DNA of 28,755 bases. It comes from JAJDNS01 sp963578825. Its GTDB lineage: Bacteria > Acidobacteriota > Vicinamibacteria > Fen-336. The notes under the pieces were generated by a model. The model was not told the origin of the DNA. It worked only from the letters and a program-made list of their open reading frames with translations, and ran no database searches. Numbering within the stretch: position 1 is the stretch's first letter; every line of letters begins with the position of its first letter. The position numbers and the translations under genes were made by a program. Location: contig CAUZDW010000050.1 in the NCBI GenBank assembly GCA_963578825.1, forward strand, positions 1 to 28,755, written 5' to 3'. Positions 15,880 through 26,229 of the stretch are shown here, one piece after another.

Positions 15880-15885
15880 AGTCTA
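15880..15885 (-). promoter_or_regulatory. -10 box before the truncated kinase (leaderless)
   Basis: TAGACT on the minus strand, 6 nt, then GTG 15873. The spacing is identical to that of the boxes before the lipoprotein, clpS and patatin genes. Confidence 0.35.
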
Positions 15886-15949
15886 TCGCGCCGGGTCCGG
15901 GGTGTAACGCCCTGGACGCTTCCGGCACGTGTTGGGAAAGGAGAGTTCA

Positions 15950-16687
15950 ATGGCTACGACCATCACCCAGACGGGACCCGACGTGAGCGAGATCGCCACC
16001 GGATTGTTTCGCATCAGCACCCCGGTGCCCCCCGAGGTCATCCCTGGAGGCCTGACCTTCAACCAGTTCCTCCTCGTCGACGACGCGCCCCTGCTCTTCC
16101 ACACTGGCCCAAGGGGCCTCTTCCCCGCGATCCGGGACGCCGTCGCCGGCGTCCTGCCTCTGGAGCGGCTCCGCTGGATCGCCTTCTCGCACTTCGAGGC
16201 GGACGAGTGTGGATCGCTCAACGAGTGGTTGGCCGCGGCTCCCCAATCGGAGCCGCTGTGCAGCCAGCTTGCGGCACTCGTGTCGGTCAACGACGTGGCC
16301 GATCGGGCGGCGCGGGGGCTGGCTGACGGGGAGACGCTGTCACTGGGGCGGCGCACGGTGCGCTGGGTCGACACGCCACATCTGCCTCATGGGATGGAGT
16401 GCGGCTACCTCTTCGACGAGACCGACCGGGTTCTGCTGTGCGGTGATCTCTTCAGCCAGCCCGGCGCGGGCATGCCAGCCTTGACGGACTCGGCCGCCGC
16501 GATATGGGACCCGAGCGAAGCGATGCGGCAGGCGTTTCCCTACGCGCCGATCCGCAACGCGGATGAGCTGGTGGAGCGGTTGGCGCGGTGGGAGCCGCGG
16601 GTGCTGGCCTGCATGCACGGGTCGTCGTACGAGAGGGGGACGGGGGGGGCGCTGCTGCGGCGGCTGGGGGCGGCCTTGGCGGCGTAG
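15950..16687 (+). CDS. Metallo-beta-lactamase-fold diiron protein (flavodiiron-like ODP domain)
   Basis: 245 residues. It resembles the oxygen-binding diiron domain of flavodiiron proteins: SHFEADECG near residues 80-88 supplies H81, E83 and D85, TPHLPHG the next His, LLCGDLF the bridging Asp (about 166), and ACMHGSS a final His (about 223). The flavodoxin domain of complete flavodiiron proteins is absent, so electrons or signalling partners must come from elsewhere. The residue after the Asp is Glu (DE) rather than the common His (DH). ATG 15950 follows GGAAAGGAGAG at ideal spacing. It is transcribed away from the truncated kinase. Possible roles are O2/NO reduction, O2 sensing or a hydrolase; the ligand set favours the diiron group. 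Confidence 0.75.
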   Translation: MATTITQTGPDVSEIATGLFRISTPVPPEVIPGGLTFNQFLLVDDAPLLFHTGPRGLFPAIRDAVAGVLPLERLRWIAFSHFEADECGSLNEWLAAAPQSEPLCSQLAALVSVNDVADRAARGLADGETLSLGRRTVRWVDTPHLPHGMECGYLFDETDRVLLCGDLFSQPGAGMPALTDSAAAIWDPSEAMRQAFPYAPIRNADELVERLARWEPRVLACMHGSSYERGTGGALLRRLGAALAA

Positions 16688-16716
16688 TTGGAGGTGGGAG
16701 ACGAGTCAGGGGGCCC

Positions 16717-16820
16717 GTCATTCTGAGGAGCTGACCCTGGGCGAGCGACGAAGAATCTGACGATGGCGGTATTGGGAGATCCTTCGTCGCGTGCGCAACG
16801 CGGATGCTCCTCAGGATGAC
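16717..16820 (+). repeat. Intergenic palindromic repeat, copy 2
   Basis: 104 bp between two convergent genes. Outer arms GTCATTCTGAGGAGC (16717-16731) and GCTCCTCAGGATGAC (16806-16820) pair over 15 positions with one non-Watson-Crick pair. Inner arms GCGACGAAGAATCT (16745-16758) and AGATCCTTCGTCGC (16777-16790) pair over 14 with one mismatch. The centre holds GATGGCGGTATTGGG. The unpaired spacers between the arms differ on the two sides. This is the best-preserved copy. Confidence 0.85.
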
Positions 16821-16859
16821 GGAGGGACGGAGAGGGAGAGGGGGCTGTCGTTCGAACGG

Positions 16860-16898
16860 GTTCCGAGAATCGGTGCTACAGGACGAGATTCTCGGAAC
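16860..16898 (-). terminator. Hairpin downstream of inositol-1-phosphate synthase
   Basis: A perfect 12-bp inverted repeat, GTTCCGAGAATC / GATTCTCGGAAC, with a 15-nt loop begins 3 nt after the ino1 stop codon. It can serve both the minus-strand ino1 and the convergent 15950 gene. There is no strong T run on the minus strand, so it may act as a transcript-end stabiliser as much as a terminator. Confidence 0.55.
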
Positions 16899-16901
16899 TG
16901 T

Positions 16902-18224
16902 TTAGTCATAATACTCCAATCCCAGGTGGGTGATGAGCTCTTCGCCTCTGAGGTGGCGGAGGGTGTTCTTGAGCTTCATCAGCTGGATGAAGATGTCGTG
17001 CTCCGGGTAGAGGCCTTCGGGTGTCTGGGGGCTCTTGAAGTAGAAGGAGAGCCACTCCTGGATTCCGCTCATGCCCGCCCGCTTGGCCAGGTCGGAGAAG
17101 ATCGCCAGGTCGAGGACGATGGGGGCGGCAAGGATCGAGTCACGGCAGAGGAAGTCGACCTTGATCTGCATCGGGTAGCCCATCCATCCGAAGATGTCGA
17201 TGGCGTCCCAGCCTTCCTTGTTGTCGCCCCGGGGCGGGTAGTAGTTGATGCGGACCACGTGGGAGATGTCGCCGTAGAGCTCGGGGTAGAGCTTCGGCTG
17301 GAGGATGTACTCCAGCACGCCAAGCTTGCTGACTTCCTTGGTCTTGAAGGACTCGGGGTCGTCGAGCACCTCCCCGTCCCGGTTGCCCAGGATGTTGGTG
17401 GAGTACCAGCCCCTCAGCCCGAGCAGGCGTGCCTTGAACCCGGGCGCGAGGATCGTCTTCATGAGGGTCTGGCCGGTCTTGAAGTCCTTCCCGTGGATGG
17501 GGGCACCCGTCTTGTGTGCCAGTTCCACCATGGCCGGGAAGTCCGCCGAGAGGTTGGGCGCGCCGTTGCAGTACGGGATGCCCTCCTTGATGGCGCAGTA
17601 GGCGTAGATCATCGACGGGAGGATGTTGGGATCGCTGTCGTCGAGCCCCTTCTCGAACTTCTCGATGCTCGACTGGACGGCGGTGGGCTCACGGTAGACC
17701 TCGGTGGACCCGCACCACACCATGACGAGCCGGCTGAGGCCCTTCTCCTTCTTGAAGCGGGCGATGTCCTCGGAGACTTGATCTGCCAGGTCCCGGAGGG
17801 ACTTCCCTATCTTCGCGTGGGGGCCGTTCAGCTTCTTGACGTACTGGGGGTCGAAGACCGCGGGCCACGGCTTGATGGCGTCCATAAAGTCCTTGATGGG
17901 CTCCAGGTCCCGCTCATCGAGGACGCTGGCCTTGCGGGCGGCCTCGTAGGCGCTGTCCGGGAAGATGTCCCACCCGCCGAAGACGATGTCCTCGAGGGCG
18001 GCGAGAGGCACGAAGTCCTTGATCAGCGGCGAGCGGTTGTCGGTCCTCTTGCCCAGGCGCACGGTCCCCATCTGGGTGAGGCTTCCGATGGGCTTCTTGA
18101 GCCCCCGCCGAACGGACTCCACGCCCGCGATGAAGGTGGTGGCGACGGCTCCCATGCCGGGCAGAAGAATGCCCAGCTTGCCGTTGGCAGGCGCAATCCC
18201 GCGCCCCGTGTCCGCTGCTGTCAT
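16902..18224 (-). CDS. ino1: Inositol-3-phosphate (myo-inositol-1-phosphate) synthase
   Basis: Converts glucose-6-phosphate to L-myo-inositol-1-phosphate (1L-inositol 3-phosphate) using NAD, the first step of inositol synthesis. 440 residues, within the usual bacterial range. The NAD-binding start GILLPGMGAVATTFIAGV lies near residues 17-34. Other family blocks are GWDIFPDSAYEAA, the STNILGNRDGEVL segment, and the active-site stretch WMGYPMQIKVDFLCRDS near the C-terminus. ATG 18224 is chosen because GGGAGG lies 9 nt upstream and the conserved region starts right after; an in-frame extension to 18296 covers the promoter. No inositol phosphatase or phospholipid gene is adjacent, so use for phosphatidylinositol or a compatible solute is open. 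Confidence 0.95.
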   Translation of the reverse strand: MTAADTGRGIAPANGKLGILLPGMGAVATTFIAGVESVRRGLKKPIGSLTQMGTVRLGKRTDNRSPLIKDFVPLAALEDIVFGGWDIFPDSAYEAARKASVLDERDLEPIKDFMDAIKPWPAVFDPQYVKKLNGPHAKIGKSLRDLADQVSEDIARFKKEKGLSRLVMVWCGSTEVYREPTAVQSSIEKFEKGLDDSDPNILPSMIYAYCAIKEGIPYCNGAPNLSADFPAMVELAHKTGAPIHGKDFKTGQTLMKTILAPGFKARLLGLRGWYSTNILGNRDGEVLDDPESFKTKEVSKLGVLEYILQPKLYPELYGDISHVVRINYYPPRGDNKEGWDAIDIFGWMGYPMQIKVDFLCRDSILAAPIVLDLAIFSDLAKRAGMSGIQEWLSFYFKSPQTPEGLYPEHDIFIQLMKLKNTLRHLRGEELITHLGLEYYD

Positions 18225-18270
18225 TGTGAGTGCCTCCCGGGGGCGTTGAACGCGCCAAGCCCGAACCCTG

Positions 18271-18279
18271 ATCGTAACA
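18271..18279 (-). promoter_or_regulatory. Extended -10 promoter of ino1
   Basis: TGT-TACGAT on the minus strand. Transcription would start near 18264, leaving a leader of about 40 nt that contains the GGGAGG ribosome-binding site. Unlike several other genes here, ino1 would therefore have a normal leader. Confidence 0.5.
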
Positions 18280-18308
18280 CAGCAATCCGAGGCCATACGA
18301 CGGGTTGT

Positions 18309-18536
18309 CTAGACGCTTCGGGCTGGAAGCCGACCGCTGCGATCGAGGAACGCGAGCGCGGCCTCGGTGAGCTCTCGGTCGTAACGCGGTCCGACAAACC
18401 GGTGCTCATCCATGTGGTAGTGGAGGATTCCCGATCGCGCCAACCGGTCCTCGTTCTCGAAAGAATAGAACATCAGGATCCGGTTTTTTCGAGACACGCC
18501 GCTGTCGTCAAAGAAGCCAAAGGTCAGGTTGTGCAT
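18309..18536 (-). CDS. Hypothetical protein, probably 5'-truncated
   Basis: At least 75 residues from ATG 18536 (MHNLTFGFFDDSGVSRKN). I do not recognise it. The frame stays open upstream to about 18704, and the part just before the ATG (AFPVRSLRIRRNDAVPE) also reads like protein, so this may be the C-terminal end of a larger lost gene. It contains FYSFENEDRLARSG and the His-rich HYHMDEHRF, followed by an amphipathic C-terminal helix. No Shine-Dalgarno precedes the ATG. Base composition is visibly less GC-rich than its neighbours, with more A- or T-ending codons, which suggests recent transfer or relaxed selection. It ends about 85 nt upstream of the ino1 start on the same strand. Confidence 0.45.
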   Translation of the reverse strand: MHNLTFGFFDDSGVSRKNRILMFYSFENEDRLARSGILHYHMDEHRFVGPRYDRELTEAALAFLDRSGRLPARSV

Positions 18537-18999
18537 CGTTAGGGTGCCACTCGACTCGGGGACGGCATCGTTTCGACGGATACGGAGGGAGCGAACCGGG
18601 AACGCCTCATTGAATGCGTGAGTGAATCTATTTGCCGCGCGTCGCCGTGTCAAGGCTTCGTTCGCCCGCCATCGACGCGGGCGCGAGAGGTACGACCCTC
18701 GCAAAGCCGCACCACGCGCCGCGTTGCGCGGCCCTCATAAAATGCTTGAACACTGTCGATTTTGGGCTTGCACTCGCCGTCGAAAGGGTCATCAGAAAGG
18801 ACTCGACGTCGAACATGACCGTCATTCTGAGAAGCCCCCCTTGGACTGGCGACGAAGAATCTCCCGATAGCGGTATTGGGAGAGTACTTGGATCGAAAGG
18901 CCCTCAGAATGAAGGGGCCTTTGGCGACGCCGGTCTGAGCGCAGCTCTCGAGGTGACGCAGGTCACAGTCTCGAGGCGCACGCGCCAGCAATCATCCAC
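18537..18999. other. Gene-poor stretch with repeat copy 3
   Basis: No convincing gene. The stretch holds the open but probably non-coding extension of the 18309 fragment, a small GC-rich inverted repeat (GCCGCG-TTG-CGCGGC) near 18718-18732, and repeat copy 3 at 18821-18912. Several short frames in both directions run through the repeat and lack ribosome-binding sites. It looks like decayed sequence. Confidence 0.5.
18821..18912 (+). repeat. Intergenic palindromic repeat, copy 3 (degenerate)
   Basis: Same orientation as copy 2. It starts GTCATTCTGAGAAGC, has the inner arm GCGACGAAGAATCTCCCGAT and the centre AGCGGTATTGGGAG, and ends in CCCTCAGAATGA. The right inner arm (CCTTCGTCGC) is largely lost and replaced by TACTTGGATCGAAAGG, making it shorter than copies 1 and 2. 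It lies upstream of the unknown low-GC fragment and downstream of the smr gene end. Confidence 0.75.
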
Positions 19000-19308
19000 T
19001 CACCGACGACGATGAAGCTCGACCACGGTGGCGCCCCAGCCTCCGGCGCCCGCTGGTGCGTCCGCGAAGGACTCCACCACGGGGAGCGAGGCCAGGACAC
19101 GGCGGACGACTGCTCGCTGCACCCCTCGTCCCCGCCCGTGGGCCAGCCGCAGGTGGGACACCCCCTTCTCCGAGCAGGCACGAACGTACTCTTCGACGAC
19201 CGACGGGATGTCGCGGGGCGCAAAGGGATGCAGATCCAGCTCGCCGGTGAGGGGGATGCTCACCGTCTCCTCGGCAGGAGGCGGGTCGCCCCCGTCCTTG
19301 TCGCTCAC
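19000..19308 (-). CDS. Smr-domain protein
   Basis: About 102 residues. The Smr fold is clear: GELDLHPFAPRDI corresponds to the LDLHG motif and HLRLAHGRGRGVQRAVV to the HGxGxG motif, ending with GGWGATVVELH. Standalone Smr domains are nucleases or nicking enzymes related to the MutS2 C-terminus, some acting on RNA. GTG 19308 is chosen because it overlaps the previous stop as GTGA; an upstream in-frame ATG at 19341 lacks a ribosome-binding site. It is the last gene of the metH-unknown-smr chain, each gene joined by a 4-nt overlap. Confidence 0.82.
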   Translation of the reverse strand: MSDKDGGDPPPAEETVSIPLTGELDLHPFAPRDIPSVVEEYVRACSEKGVSHLRLAHGRGRGVQRAVVRRVLASLPVVESFADAPAGAGGWGATVVELHRRR

Positions 19309-19732
19309 CGGCCCGATCCACTCCGCCCGTGGGACGCCCATCCGAAGAACGAAGGCAGAAACTCGGAATCGCCCAGCTCCAGCCGCCGATAGACCTTTCC
19401 GATCACGTCCCAGGCCGAGCCGTCGGGCAGGGTCACTACCATCGGCCAGGGCGAGACGTCCTTGAGCGGCGAGCGCGGGGTCGAGGCCCACGTCCCCTGC
19501 AGATTTCGGACCATCACCTCGCCGACGTAGCACCCGAAAACGAACAGCGCCTCCGCCGCGTCCTCGCCGTCCAGGCCTTGGTCCCGCAGCGACTCAATCT
19601 GGACATCGAGGATCTCGAGGCTCTCCGGCGAGTAGTCGAGCTGCGTATCGAACTCGTCCGCTGCGACCTTCACGGCGAGCTCGGCATGGTCGTGGGCGTT
19701 CTTCGGCGTAGCGGGATAGCGCAGGCGGAGCT

Positions 19733-19736
<4 letters not shown>
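19305..19736 (-). CDS. Conserved-looking protein of unknown function
   Basis: 143 residues from TTG 19736, which overlaps the metH stop as TTGA and has GGGAGAGGATG upstream. No signal peptide or membrane segment. The N-terminal half is acidic and helical (AELAVKVAADEFD, DAAEALFVFGCYVGEVMVRN); the second half reads SPWPMVVTLPDGSAWDVIGKVYRRLELG. The pattern FGCYVGE...W...P...G......KV resembles small proteins carrying a DUF3806-type domain, but I hold that loosely. The last residues (GWASHGRSGSGR) overlap the start of smr. Its position between metH and smr, with coupling at both ends, says only that the three are made together. Confidence 0.75.
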
Positions 19737-23452
<3,716 letters not shown>

Positions 23453-23460
23453 GACCGACC

Positions 23461-23469
23461 AGTTTAACA
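23461..23469 (-). promoter_or_regulatory. Extended -10 promoter of metH (near leaderless)
   Basis: TGT-TAAACT on the minus strand ends 8 nt before ATG 23452. The same nine bases precede the patatin gene at 28414-28422. Confidence 0.5.
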
Positions 23470-23521
23470 GGGACCGTGGAGCGAGGCCGCGTCATGACGG
23501 ACAACGGACGACGAACAACGG

Positions 23522-23558
23522 GTCCTGAGCCCGTTCTCCAGCGATGCGGGCTCAGGAC
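23522..23558 (-). terminator. Hairpin at the end of clpA
   Basis: TCCTGAGCCCG and CGGGCTCAGGA form an 11-bp perfect stem, 12 bp with the flanking G-C, around a 13-nt loop. The clpA stop codon lies inside the first-transcribed arm. It separates clpA from the metH promoter. A T run is lacking. Confidence 0.5.
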
Positions 23559-25870
23559 GATTGGTCGGCAGGCTCCGGGGGCGCGGCGGGCGGGGCCTCC
23601 GGCTCGGGGGGCGGGGCCGGCTCGCAGTCGAAGGTGAGCTTCTCCCCGTCGTATCCGACGCGGACGGTTCCCCCGTGCTCGAGCTTGCCGAACAGGATCT
23701 CGTCGGTGAGCGGGTTGCGCACGTCGGTCTGCACGAGCCGATTGAGGGGCCGCGCGCCGTAAACTAAGTCAAAGCCCTTCTCGGCCAGGTGCTTTCGGGC
23801 CTCCGGCGCCAGCTCGATGGCGACCTTTCGCTCCCGAAGCTGGGTTTCCAGCTCGAGAACGAACTTGTCCACGATCGTCTCCATCACCTCCGGGGTGAGC
23901 GAGCGGAAGGTCACCACGGCGTCGAGCCGGTTCCGAAACTCCGGGGTGAAGAAGCGCTCGATCGCTTGCTTGCTCCGGGACTTGGCATCCTGCTGGTGGT
24001 CCCCCATCAGCCCGATCGCGGCCTGGCTCATCTCGCGGGAGCCCGCGTTGGACGTCATGATGAGGATGACCTGGCGGAAGTCGGCCTTGCGGCCGCTGTT
24101 GTCCGTCAGGGTGGCGTGATCCATGACCTGGAGCAGGATATTCATCAGGTCGGGGTGCGCCTTCTCGATCTCGTCCAGGAGGACGACCGAGTAGGGGTGC
24201 TGGCGGACCGCGTCGACCAGGAGGCCGCCCTGCTCGAACCCCACGTAGCCCGGGGGGGCTCCGATCAGGCGGGACACGGAGTGCTTCTCCGTGTATTCCG
24301 ACATGTCGTACCGGTGGAACTCGTTTCCGAGGTGACGGGCCAGCTGACGGGCCAGCTCCGTCTTCCCGACGCCGGTCGGCCCCGTGAAGAGGAAGGCGCC
24401 CGCCGGGCGCTCGGGGGGGCCCAGCCCGGCCCGCGACCGCTTGATGGCCGAGGCCACCATCTCCACGGCCTCCGCCTGGCCGAAGACGACTCTCTGCAAC
24501 GCCTCACCCAGCGTGCGGAGCCTCTCGCGATCGGACGTCGTCGCCTGGGTCTCGGGGATCCGCGCCATGCGGGCCACGACGAGCTCGACCTCGGCCACGT
24601 CGACGATGCGCCGGCCGTCTTCGGGGGGGTTGAGGCGAAGCATGGCTCCACCCTCGTCCAGCACGTCGATAGCGCTGTCCGGAAGCCTCAGGTCCCTGAG
24701 ATGCCTGCGGGCCAGACGCGCCGCGGCCTCGAGGGCCCCGTCCGTGTACGTCACGTCGTGGTGCGTCGCGTAGCGCTCCTGCAAGCCCCGGAGAATGCGC
24801 ACCGTGTCGCCCTCGTTCGGCTCATCCACGTCGATCTTCTGCACCCGGCGGGCCAGGGCGCGGTCCCGCTCGATGTGCTTGAACTCCTCGAAGGTCGTCG
24901 AGCCCATAAGGCGGATCTCGCCCTCGGTCAGGATCGGCTTGATGAGGTTGGCGAGGTCCATCGTCCCGCCCGTCGTTGCTCCCGCCCCCACCATCGTGTG
25001 CATCTCGTCGATGAAGAGGACGGGCAGCTCTCGCTTCTTGAGGGCCTGGATGACGTCCTTGAACCGCTCCTCGAAGTCACCCCGGTAGCGTGTGCCGGCC
25101 AGCAGCGCCCCCGTGTCGAGGGCGAAGATCTCGGCGCCTTTCAGGACGTCGGGGGCGTCGTCTTGGAGCAACCGCTGCGCCAGTCCTTCGACGATGGCCG
25201 TCTTTCCCACGCCCGGCTCGCCGACGAAGACGGGATTGTTCTTTCGGCGACGGCAGAGGATCTCGAGGGCTCGAGCCGTCTCCTTGAGGCGGCCGATCAC
25301 GGGATCCAGCTTGCCCTCCTTTGCGCGAGTGGTGAGGTTCGAGGCATAGGCGGCCAGGGGGTCGCCCCTCCGGCCGTCTTCCTCCTCACCGTCGCCTCCC
25401 GTGGCAAGGCCCTCCGGCTCGTCGCCCTCCTCACGAGGGTGCTTCCGAATGCCGTGGGAGATGTAGTTCAAGACGTCGAGGCGGCTGACCTCGTGTCCCG
25501 AAAGGAGTGCCACCGCGGTCGAGCGAGGCTCGCGCAGGATCGCGGCCAGGACGTCACCCACGCCGGCTTCGTCCTTGCCGGCACTCTGAACGTGGACGAC
25601 CGCGGTCTGCAGCACACGGCGGAAGGCCAGGGTCTGCTGGGGCGGCCGGCGGGAGCCCGATGGCAGCTTCTGCAGCGTCTGCTCGAGAAACTCCTCGAGC
25701 TCCTGGCGCAGGCGCGGGACGTCGGCGCCCGAGCCCTCCAGGATCTCCTCCCCGTCGGGGTCGTGGGCCGCCGCATAGAGAAGATGCTCCACCGTCAGGT
25801 TGGCGTGGCGGCGGACCATCGCCTCACGGGCTGCCACGTTGAGAACGCGCTCGAGAGCCGCGCTGAACAC
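23552..25870 (-). CDS. clpA: ATP-dependent Clp protease ATPase subunit ClpA
   Basis: Hexameric AAA+ unfoldase that feeds proteins into ClpP. 772 residues, as in other ClpA proteins. The N-domain (about 1-145) begins MFSAALERVLNVAAREA and is followed by an acidic linker. The first AAA+ module has GEPGVGKTA near 213-221, the second GPTGVGKTE near 496-504. An IGL motif (AAIGLMG) for docking to ClpP precedes FTPEFRNRLD. GTG 25870 is the start, with GAGGAGG about 7 nt upstream; it lies 1 nt after the clpS stop. The partner clpP is not in the window. The clpS-clpA order matches E. coli. Confidence 0.96.
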   Translation of the reverse strand: MFSAALERVLNVAAREAMVRRHANLTVEHLLYAAAHDPDGEEILEGSGADVPRLRQELEEFLEQTLQKLPSGSRRPPQQTLAFRRVLQTAVVHVQSAGKDEAGVGDVLAAILREPRSTAVALLSGHEVSRLDVLNYISHGIRKHPREEGDEPEGLATGGDGEEEDGRRGDPLAAYASNLTTRAKEGKLDPVIGRLKETARALEILCRRRKNNPVFVGEPGVGKTAIVEGLAQRLLQDDAPDVLKGAEIFALDTGALLAGTRYRGDFEERFKDVIQALKKRELPVLFIDEMHTMVGAGATTGGTMDLANLIKPILTEGEIRLMGSTTFEEFKHIERDRALARRVQKIDVDEPNEGDTVRILRGLQERYATHHDVTYTDGALEAAARLARRHLRDLRLPDSAIDVLDEGGAMLRLNPPEDGRRIVDVAEVELVVARMARIPETQATTSDRERLRTLGEALQRVVFGQAEAVEMVASAIKRSRAGLGPPERPAGAFLFTGPTGVGKTELARQLARHLGNEFHRYDMSEYTEKHSVSRLIGAPPGYVGFEQGGLLVDAVRQHPYSVVLLDEIEKAHPDLMNILLQVMDHATLTDNSGRKADFRQVILIMTSNAGSREMSQAAIGLMGDHQQDAKSRSKQAIERFFTPEFRNRLDAVVTFRSLTPEVMETIVDKFVLELETQLRERKVAIELAPEARKHLAEKGFDLVYGARPLNRLVQTDVRNPLTDEILFGKLEHGGTVRVGYDGEKLTFDCEPAPPPEPEAPPAAPPEPADQSS

Positions 25871-25871
25871 T

Positions 25872-26186
25872 TCAGGCCTCCTCGATCCCTGCCCGGAGGG
25901 GGAAGCCCTCCGAGCGAGCCTGCTCGTGCACCGACGAGACCTTGGTCTCGGCGACGTCCCAGGTGTAGGCGCCGCACAGACCCCGGCCGCTCATGTGCAC
26001 CTCCATCATGACACGGTAGGCCTCGGCCGGCCCCTTGTCGAATATCGTCTCCAGGACATGGATCACGAACTCCATGGTGGTGTAGTCGTCGTTGTACAGC
26101 ACCACGTTGAAGAGCTGCGGGCGCTTCGTTTTCGATTTGGGCTTTTCGACGACCTCGCCGCCGCCCTCGGGACCCGGACGCGTCAT
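25872..26186 (-). CDS. clpS: ClpA adaptor protein ClpS
   Basis: Binds N-degron substrates and delivers them to ClpA. 104 residues. After a disordered, charged N-terminus the core starts at LFNVVLYNDDYTTMEFVIHVL, with the Asn-Asp-Asp and the pocket Met and His of the family. ETIFDKGPAEAYRVMMEVH follows. The C-terminus has CGAYTWDVAETK, matching the usual (C/G)G-x-(Y/F)-(T/P)-x-(D/E)-(V/I)AETK pattern. ATG 26186 has no Shine-Dalgarno; TACAAT ends 6 nt before it. clpA follows 1 nt downstream. Confidence 0.95.
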   Translation of the reverse strand: MTRPGPEGGGEVVEKPKSKTKRPQLFNVVLYNDDYTTMEFVIHVLETIFDKGPAEAYRVMMEVHMSGRGLCGAYTWDVAETKVSSVHEQARSEGFPLRAGIEEA

Positions 26187-26192
26187 GGCGTC

Positions 26193-26198
26193 ATTGTA
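26193..26198 (-). promoter_or_regulatory. -10 box of the clpS-clpA operon (leaderless)
   Basis: GGC-TACAAT on the minus strand, then 6 nt, then ATG 26186. It lies in the 43-nt gap after the patatin gene, so clpSA can be transcribed independently. Confidence 0.55.
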
Positions 26199-26229
26199 GC
26201 CAAAGAGCTCGACGGGACCCGACGGGGCG

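Noticed and set aside
18628..19015. Short frames on both strands between the low-GC fragment and smr
   Set aside because: They run through the palindromic repeat, lack ribosome-binding sites and have no coherent composition.
23453..23551. Cobalamin or SAM riboswitch upstream of metH
   Set aside because: Only 99 nt separate clpA from metH; this is filled by the clpA hairpin and a -10 box next to the start codon. No B12-box-like sequence was seen.
23789..26011. Long open frame antisense to clpA and clpS
   Set aside because: Same GC-rich shadow effect opposite two clearly real genes.
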